A stretch of 5,961 nucleotides of DNA from an uncultured Clostridia bacterium. Lineage in GTDB: Bacteria > Bacillota_A > Clostridia > TANB77 > CAG-508. Made by a program: the position numbers and the translations under genes. The stretch lies in NCBI GenBank assembly GCA_944393165.1, contig CALXZF010000157.1, positions 1-5,961 on the forward strand. Direction: 5' to 3'. The notes beneath the pieces were generated by a model. It was not told the DNA's origin. It ran no database searches and was given only the letters and a program-made list of their open reading frames with translations. This document shows, piece after piece, positions 1 to 5,961 of this stretch (positions within the stretch are counted from its first letter, which is position 1; every line of letters starts with the position of its first letter).

Positions 1-1
1 A

Positions 2-1536
<1,535 letters not shown>

Positions 1537-1569
1537 AGAGTGAAAATCTAGACTGATTTCTGCCTTGTG

Positions 1570-1576
1570 AAAGGAG
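1570..1576 (+). promoter_or_regulatory. Ribosome binding site of mreC
   Basis: AAAGGAG lies about 13 bases before the ATG at 1590, a slightly long spacing. No other start is better placed, and the ATG is followed at once by the expected short basic segment and membrane anchor. Confidence 0.6.
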
Positions 1577-1589
1577 AGTATCTATAAAT

Positions 1590-2417
1590 ATGTATAAAAA
1601 TAAAAAACATGGAGTTATAGGAATTGTAATAACGATTATAATTATAATCTTATTGGTTATTTTTACAAATAGTAATTTGAACCAAGTTTCATATATTCAA
1701 GATATATGCAACATTTTTGTAATGCCTATACAAAATGGTTTTACATATTTAAAAAATAAAATTTCTGGCAATGATAGTTTCTTTGCTGATTTGGATGCTC
1801 TAAAAGCAGAAAACGAAGAGTTAAAAACTAAAAATAGTGAATTAGAACAATCATTACGAGAACTAGAAATAATAAAAGCGGAAAACGATACATTAAAGGA
1901 ATATGTTAATCTAAAAGATAAATATCAAGATTTTAGTACAATTCCAGCAGATGTAATTAATAGAGACATAAGTAATTATAGTAGCACAATAGTTATAAAT
2001 GTCGGTTCAGATGATGGAATAAAAACAGACATGACAGTTATTGCAGATAGCGGATTAGTAGGACATGTTATTTCAGTAACGAGAAATAACGCAAAAGTTC
2101 AAACAATAGTAGATACAGCTTCAGCAGTTACTAGTACAATAAGTACAACAGAAGATACAATAGTGGTTCAGGGAACTCTAGATAGCAAAAAGAGCTTAAG
2201 AGCAACTTTTATTCCTACAGATGCTGTGGTCCTAGAAGGAGATAGTGTAGAAACATCTGGAATTGGTGGAATATATCCAAAAGGAATCCATATTGGAACA
2301 ATTACAGAAGTTGTGAACACTAGCAACATAACTGATAGATATGCAATAGTCGAAACAGCAGTGGATTTTAACAAATTAAACACTGTCTTAGTAATTACCA
2401 ATAGCGTAAATGAATGA
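1590..2417 (+). CDS. mreC: Rod shape-determining protein MreC
   Basis: MreC is a bitopic membrane protein. Its extracytoplasmic part scaffolds the elongation complex and binds PBP2, while MreD contacts it in the membrane. The 275-residue product fits the family (about 270-300). It has a short basic N-terminus (MYKNKKHG), one membrane helix at about 8-26, and a coiled coil at about 67-108 with two similar KAEN-containing heptad runs. The beta-rich MreC core follows, with the hallmark INRDISNYSSTIVINVGSDD from residue 123, then GIKTDMTVIADSGLVGHV and SGIGGIYPKGIHIGTI at about 223-238. It lies 53 bases after mreB, with no terminator between them, and 50 bases before mreD. It is intact and its stop is TGA. 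Confidence 0.95.
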   Translation: MYKNKKHGVIGIVITIIIIILLVIFTNSNLNQVSYIQDICNIFVMPIQNGFTYLKNKISGNDSFFADLDALKAENEELKTKNSELEQSLRELEIIKAENDTLKEYVNLKDKYQDFSTIPADVINRDISNYSSTIVINVGSDDGIKTDMTVIADSGLVGHVISVTRNNAKVQTIVDTASAVTSTISTTEDTIVVQGTLDSKKSLRATFIPTDAVVLEGDSVETSGIGGIYPKGIHIGTITEVVNTSNITDRYAIVETAVDFNKLNTVLVITNSVNE

Positions 2418-2450
2418 TTATAAAATTATAATTCCGCAATATATCAAACG

Positions 2451-2458
2451 AAAGGAAG
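2451..2458 (+). promoter_or_regulatory. Ribosome binding site of mreD, selecting a TTG start
   Basis: AAAGGAAG stands 9 bases before the TTG at 2468. No ATG sits at a suitable distance in this frame, and TTG is followed by Lys-Lys and a hydrophobic helix, as expected for MreD. This supports the TTG start. Confidence 0.7.
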
Positions 2459-2467
2459 ATTAAAAAC

Positions 2468-3001
2468 TTGAAAAAAGTAATTGCAGTAATTTTGCTTATA
2501 ATAGCTTTTTTAATAATATATTTTTTGCAAGCAAATTTTTTTACATGGTTTACTATTTCTAATGTAAAACCAAATTTGTTTATAATCTACATATTATTTA
2601 TTGGATTATTTGCAGGCAAAAAACTTGGATTGGTATTTGGGGTTGTTATTGGATTTTTTATAGACATAATAATAGGTAGACAAATTGGAATATCTGGTAT
2701 TATGCTTGGAATTATAGGGCTATTAGGAGAAAGACTTGACAAAAACTTTTCAAAAGAAAGCAGAATTACTATAATGCTAATGATAGCTGGAAGTACATTT
2801 ATTTATGAAGTGGGTTGTTATATTTTCAATGTAATAACATTAGAAATGAACATAGAAATATTAGGATTTATAAGAATTTTATTAATAGAAATAATATACA
2901 ATTTATTAATATCTATTGTAATATATCCACTAATTCAAAGAGTGGGACATACTTTAGAGGAAATATTTAAAACTAAGAATATACTTACAAGATATTTTTA
3001 A
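2468..3001 (+). CDS. mreD: Rod shape-determining protein MreD
   Basis: MreD is an integral membrane partner of MreC and PBP2 in the elongation complex. The 177-residue protein is almost wholly hydrophobic. Likely membrane segments lie at about 3-20, 36-50, 53-69, 72-87, 100-121 and 132-155, matching the family in length (about 160-180) and topology. The loop sequence GFFIDIIIGRQIGISGI (62-78) corresponds to the conserved Asp-x-x-x-Gly-x-x-(Leu/Ile)-Gly region of MreD. A Glu-x-x-x-Asn in the last helix (E141, N145) is also typical. Primary sequence is poorly conserved in this family, so position between mreC and a PBP2 gene is part of the evidence. The start is TTG with a good ribosome binding site. 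The gene ends 18 bases before PBP2. Confidence 0.9.
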   Translation: MKKVIAVILLIIAFLIIYFLQANFFTWFTISNVKPNLFIIYILFIGLFAGKKLGLVFGVVIGFFIDIIIGRQIGISGIMLGIIGLLGERLDKNFSKESRITIMLMIAGSTFIYEVGCYIFNVITLEMNIEILGFIRILLIEIIYNLLISIVIYPLIQRVGHTLEEIFKTKNILTRYF

Positions 3002-3006
3002 TATAT

Positions 3007-3016
3007 GGGTGGTGAG
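3007..3016 (+). promoter_or_regulatory. Ribosome binding site of PBP2, selecting a TTG start
   Basis: GGGTGGTGAG matches the extended anti-Shine-Dalgarno complement (GGAGGTGA) with one mismatch. It begins 6 bases after the mreD stop. Its GG-T-GG core is about 7 bases from the TTG at 3020, which makes that TTG the start. Confidence 0.65.
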
Positions 3017-3019
3017 TAA

Positions 3020-5098
3020 TTGAAAGATAGTAAAGGACAAAGCGATAGAATTAGATACAATATACTTACAACAATAGTATACATAGCTGGAATTATTTTG
3101 CTTATACAACTATTTAATCTGCAAATAGTGCATGGAGAAGAGTATAGAGAAACATCAAATTCTAGATTGACTAGAGAAACAGCCGTAAGAGCTGCTAGAG
3201 GGTCAATTAAAGATAGAACTGGAGTGGAGCTAGTTAGAACTGAGACTGGATATAGTGTAGAGATTTATAGTACAAAAGTAAGTGATGAAGAATTAAATGA
3301 ATCTATAAAGAAATTTATAGAAATTTTAGAGTCAAATAAAGATGAATTTGTAGATAATCTTCCTATTACTGTAGACCCATATGAGTTTACAATGAAAAGT
3401 GAAGAAGAACAAAAAACATGGAAAAATGAGTATGACATAGATGAAAATTTTAATGCGGAACAGACATTTAATGCAATGAAAGACAAATACGAAATTACTG
3501 AAGAAGATCCAGAAACAGCAAGAAAAATAATGGCAGTAAGATATGAAATATCTAGAAATGGATACAGTAATACAAAATCGGTTTTAATTGCAAGAGACAT
3601 AAGTAGTACTTCTGCAGTACAATTAAGGGAGCAAAACTCAAAACTAGCAGGAATGAATATTATTACAGAGCCAATAGTATCATACACATCAGGAAGTTTA
3701 GCATCACATGTACTTGGATATGTGGGAGCAATAAATGAACAAGAATATGAAACAAGAAAAGATACTTATAGAAATGATGATATAATAGGAAAAGACGGAA
3801 TACAAAAAGTGTTTGAAGAATACTTAAAAGGAACGGACGGAACTAAGCAAGTTGACATGACTGTAGACGGAGCAATTACAAGTGAATATATTTCAGAAGA
3901 AGCGGTTGCAGGTTCTGATGTAGTTCTTACAATAGATGCAAATTTGCAAAAAGTGGCTGAAGATGCTTTGGAGAAAAATATTAAAGACATAGCTGCTGGG
4001 GAATATGGGGAAAAGCATGATGCAGATGCAGGTGCAGTTGTAGTTATGAATGTTAATAGTGGAGAAATTTTGGCAATGGCTAGCTATCCAGATTATAATC
4101 CAGCAAAATATGCAGAAGAATATGATGCAAACGATACTACGGGAAAATATTTAAATAGAGCTATAAGCAGTGCTTTCGCACCAGGTTCTACTTTTAAAAT
4201 GGTAGTTGCAACAGCAGGGCTAGACACCGGAGAGATAACTCCAAAAACACTTATTAATGATAATGGAATATATCCATATGGGGATAGACAAGCATGTTGG
4301 TATTATAGAAGCTATGGTGTAGGACATGGATATTTAAATCTTACACAAGCAATAAAATACTCTTGTAATTATTTCTTTTATGATTTAGGATATAGATTAG
4401 GAATAGATACAATAGCAGAATATGCAGGGTACTATGGATTAGGCAAAAGAACAGGTGTGGAATTAATAGGTGAAGAAAGAGGAACTGTAGCATCTAAAGA
4501 ATATGCGGAAAGTCTTGGAAATGGTTGGTATATTTCAGATACTTTATCTGCAGCAATAGGACAGAGTTATAACAACTTTACACCAATCCAAATGGCTAGA
4601 TATGTAAGCATGGTAGCTAATGGTGGAAAAAATGTAGATGTAACTTTAATTAAATCAATAGTTAACCCAGACGGAACTGAAGTATCAAAAGAAGAAATTG
4701 ATAACTATGTAAAACAGACAATAGGCACAGAAAATGAGAACGAGGCAGATTTAGATGTTTCAGAGGAAAATTTAGATGCTATAAGAGCTGGTATGAAGGG
4801 AGTTACAAGCGAATCTGGAGGAACAGCATATTCAACTTTTGCCGATTTTGATATAGACATAGCCGGAAAAACTGGTTCAGCACAAACAGGAGTAGACGGA
4901 GAGGCGCATGGTTGGTTTGTTGGATTTGCACCATATGAAAATCCAGAAATTGCAGTTGTTGTATTTGTTGAAAAAGCAGGCTCTGGAGGATATACAGCAG
5001 CAGTAGCTAAAGAAATAATGGAAGAATACTTTGGAATGAACTCAGAAAAAGTAACAGAAGATAAAAGCGCAACATCTAGCGTAGAAAGTGTTAGATAA
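3020..5098 (+). CDS. mrdA: Penicillin-binding protein 2 (class B, elongation-specific peptidoglycan D,D-transpeptidase)
   Basis: This enzyme cross-links peptidoglycan stem peptides during lateral growth, as partner of a SEDS glycosyltransferase of the RodA type. The 692-residue protein has a short cytoplasmic tail and one membrane helix at about 13-34. The class B dimerisation domain follows, starting with the signature RGSIKDRTG at 60-68, then the C-terminal transpeptidase domain. All three active-site motifs are intact: SxxK as STFK (Ser390 nucleophile, Lys393), SxN as SCN (448-450), and KTG at 617-619, followed by SAQTG. The conserved HGWFVGFAP segment comes after KTG. There are no PASTA repeats, which argues against a SpoVD or FtsI type, and the position after mreBCD argues for the elongasome enzyme. 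The tail after the transpeptidase fold is Ser/Thr/Glu-rich and probably disordered. The start codon is TTG. Confidence 0.95.
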   Translation: MKDSKGQSDRIRYNILTTIVYIAGIILLIQLFNLQIVHGEEYRETSNSRLTRETAVRAARGSIKDRTGVELVRTETGYSVEIYSTKVSDEELNESIKKFIEILESNKDEFVDNLPITVDPYEFTMKSEEEQKTWKNEYDIDENFNAEQTFNAMKDKYEITEEDPETARKIMAVRYEISRNGYSNTKSVLIARDISSTSAVQLREQNSKLAGMNIITEPIVSYTSGSLASHVLGYVGAINEQEYETRKDTYRNDDIIGKDGIQKVFEEYLKGTDGTKQVDMTVDGAITSEYISEEAVAGSDVVLTIDANLQKVAEDALEKNIKDIAAGEYGEKHDADAGAVVVMNVNSGEILAMASYPDYNPAKYAEEYDANDTTGKYLNRAISSAFAPGSTFKMVVATAGLDTGEITPKTLINDNGIYPYGDRQACWYYRSYGVGHGYLNLTQAIKYSCNYFFYDLGYRLGIDTIAEYAGYYGLGKRTGVELIGEERGTVASKEYAESLGNGWYISDTLSAAIGQSYNNFTPIQMARYVSMVANGGKNVDVTLIKSIVNPDGTEVSKEEIDNYVKQTIGTENENEADLDVSEENLDAIRAGMKGVTSESGGTAYSTFADFDIDIAGKTGSAQTGVDGEAHGWFVGFAPYENPEIAVVVFVEKAGSGGYTAAVAKEIMEEYFGMNSEKVTEDKSATSSVESVR

Positions 5099-5140
5099 AA
5101 AATAGATGAACAAATAATTTTGTAAGCTTTAGGCGCAAAA

Positions 5141-5150
5141 AGGAATGAGG
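5141..5150 (+). promoter_or_regulatory. Ribosome binding site of minC, deciding between two ATGs
   Basis: The stretch AGGAATGAGG has AGGA 9 bases, and GAGG 3 bases, before the ATG at 5154. For the in-frame ATG at 5145 the AGGA would directly abut the start, which is too close. The ATG at 5154 is therefore preferred and the upstream ATG is read as part of the leader. Confidence 0.6.
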
Positions 5151-5153
5151 ATA

Positions 5154-5771
5154 ATGAGTAATTGTATAAGTATTAGTATAAAGAAAAATCAAGTAGTAAT
5201 AAAGATTGACGAAAACGCAGAGCAAAGAGAGATTATTTCTACATTAAAGAAAAAAATTCTGGAACTAAAAAATCTATATAAAGATGATAAAACACCAATT
5301 CTAATTATTGGAAAAGTATTGAAAAATAAAGAAATGGATGAAATTCAATCAGTAATTAAAAAATTTATTAATGTTCAAATAGATTTTGATAGCCCAAAAG
5401 TTTTGGGATTACATGGAATTAAAAAAACATTTTATAAAGAAGTTGCAACATCAGAAACTAAATTCCATAAAGGCTCTTTAAGATCTGGACAAAGATTGGA
5501 ATTTGACGGAAGCTTAGTAGTGATAGGCGATGTAAATGCTGGGGCAGAAGTAGTAGCAAGTGAAAACATAGTTATTCTTGGAACATTAAGAGGACTTGCT
5601 CATGCAGGAGCAAAGGGAAATAAAGATGCCATAATAGAAGCAGAGCAGATAGATGCGGTACAAATACGAATTGCGGACATAGTGAAAGAAATTGAAAAAG
5701 AACCTGGCGAAATAAAAAGAGTTAAAACATCAGCATATATTAATGATAAGGATGAGTTAATTGTAGAATAG
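5154..5771 (+). CDS. minC: Septum site-determining protein MinC
   Basis: MinC blocks FtsZ polymerisation away from midcell and is recruited to the membrane by MinD. From ATG 5154 the product has 205 residues (208 from the weaker ATG at 5145), typical of Gram-positive MinC. The N-terminal half (1 to about 95) is the variable FtsZ-inhibiting domain. After a linker comes the conserved C-terminal right-handed beta-helix, with GSLRSGQ at 107-113, then FDGSLVVIGDVNAGAEVVAS, and GTLRGLAHAG ending at residue 152. The RSGQ surface is known in the family as the MinD-binding site, and Gly-rich turns mark the helix rungs. It lies 55 bases after PBP2, without a terminator, so it is probably co-transcribed with the shape genes. 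A minD gene would normally follow but is not in the window. The stop is TAG, which shows TAG acts as a normal stop here. Confidence 0.95.
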   Translation: MSNCISISIKKNQVVIKIDENAEQREIISTLKKKILELKNLYKDDKTPILIIGKVLKNKEMDEIQSVIKKFINVQIDFDSPKVLGLHGIKKTFYKEVATSETKFHKGSLRSGQRLEFDGSLVVIGDVNAGAEVVASENIVILGTLRGLAHAGAKGNKDAIIEAEQIDAVQIRIADIVKEIEKEPGEIKRVKTSAYINDKDELIVE

Positions 5772-5853
5772 GAGTTACAATTCATAGCCTAGTTATTATT
5801 TTATCTAAAAGCAGAAATGTTTTATAAAAGTATGTCGAATATGTCGGTCAAGC
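5772..5853 (+). other. Non-coding stretch after minC
   Basis: No gene with a credible start signal is visible. The stretch is AT-rich and contains a short tandem repeat, TATGTCG at 5831-5837 and again at 5840-5846 (9-base period). It leads directly into the long inverted repeat. No riboswitch or clear promoter was recognised. Confidence 0.5.
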
Positions 5854-5950
5854 TGATTTTCATTGGTATTCTAAAAGAAATTTTGTCAGCGCCCTCACAA
5901 GTGTGCGAGATTCCCTAACAAAATTTTTTAAGAATACCAAATTCAAATCA
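5854..5950. repeat. Long imperfect inverted repeat (hairpin-forming element)
   Basis: The left arm 5863-5886 (TTGGTATTCT... ending AAATTTTGT) is the near-exact reverse complement of 5918-5940 (ACAAAATTTTTT...AATACCAA), with one base of length difference. Outside a small bulge, TGATTT at 5854-5859 pairs with AAATCA at 5945-5950. The pairing also continues inward past one mismatch (AG 5888-5889 with CT 5915-5916). The tip 5890-5914 is much richer in G and C than the surroundings and can form its own small stem: CTC 5894-5896 with GAG 5907-5909, then CA with TG around a 4-base loop. A T-run (5924-5929) lies within the right arm, not after the hairpin, so this is not a textbook intrinsic terminator. 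The size, symmetrical ends and composition shift would fit a MITE-like dispersed repeat. A transcript-processing or bidirectional termination role is also possible. Confidence 0.75.
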
Positions 5951-5961
5951 CATTCCATTCC

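Noticed and set aside
1537..1589. Possible terminator or promoter between mreB and mreC
   Set aside because: No stem-loop followed by a T-run and no convincing promoter pair; only the mreC ribosome binding site is clear.
1797..1905. Near-identical short DNA repeats (aaaagc-gaaaacga) in mreC
   Set aside because: They encode the repeating KAEN heptads of the MreC coiled coil and are explained by protein structure.
3265..3687. Minus-strand open frame of about 140 codons opposite PBP2, and shorter ones opposite radC, mreC, PBP2 and minC
   Set aside because: All are antisense shadows of well-conserved + strand genes, Ser/Ile/Phe-rich in composition, with no family resemblance.
5817..5918. Small + strand reading frame of 33 codons across the left arm of the hairpin
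   Set aside because: It has no ribosome binding site and no recognisable sequence, and half of it lies in the inverted repeat. Probably chance.
5860..5961. Minus-strand open frame running in from the window edge and ending at 5860-5862
   Set aside because: It could in principle be the 3' end of a convergent gene, but about 33 codons lying almost entirely in the palindrome, with no recognisable family, is not enough to call a gene.

Overview
The window is a stretch of AT-rich Gram-positive chromosome. Gene content and order, A/T-rich codons, strong purine-rich ribosome binding sites, TTG starts and AGA-dominated arginine usage suggest a low-GC Clostridia-type member of the Bacillota. This is inferred from style and gene order; no marker in the window names a species. 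Every recognised gene is on the + strand.

The layout is the classic shape-and-division cluster radC - mreB - mreC - mreD - PBP2 (mrdA) - minC. From about 500 to 5771 the genes are packed with gaps of 1 to 55 bases and no internal terminator, so they look like one operon. MreB (actin-like filament), MreC (scaffold with coiled coil), MreD (polytopic membrane protein) and PBP2 (transpeptidase) form the core of the lateral-wall elongation complex. MinC inhibits FtsZ ring assembly away from midcell and normally works with MinD, which would be expected downstream but is not in the window.

The first 700 bases hold the main anomalies. The radC frame is open from the window edge and encodes the end of the helix-hairpin-helix domain, but an in-frame TAG at 92-94 cuts it off from the intact JAB/MPN domain. 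About 580 bases further on, mreB has one extra base near 675, so its frame stops after 58 codons and continues in the +1 frame as a perfectly conserved MreB. Either these are real lesions, or contig-end sequence errors, or (for mreB) a recoding event. MreB is hard to lose in a rod-shaped cell, so an error or recoding seems more likely there than decay.

After minC, 5772-5961 has no convincing gene. It holds a long imperfect inverted repeat at 5854-5950 that can fold into a hairpin of about 97 bases with a GC-richer tip. This could be a MITE-like repeat, a terminator or processing site, or another structured element; the sequence alone does not decide. I see no evidence of a new defence or mobile system here. 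The items most worth checking are the mreB shift site, the radC stop and the terminal hairpin.
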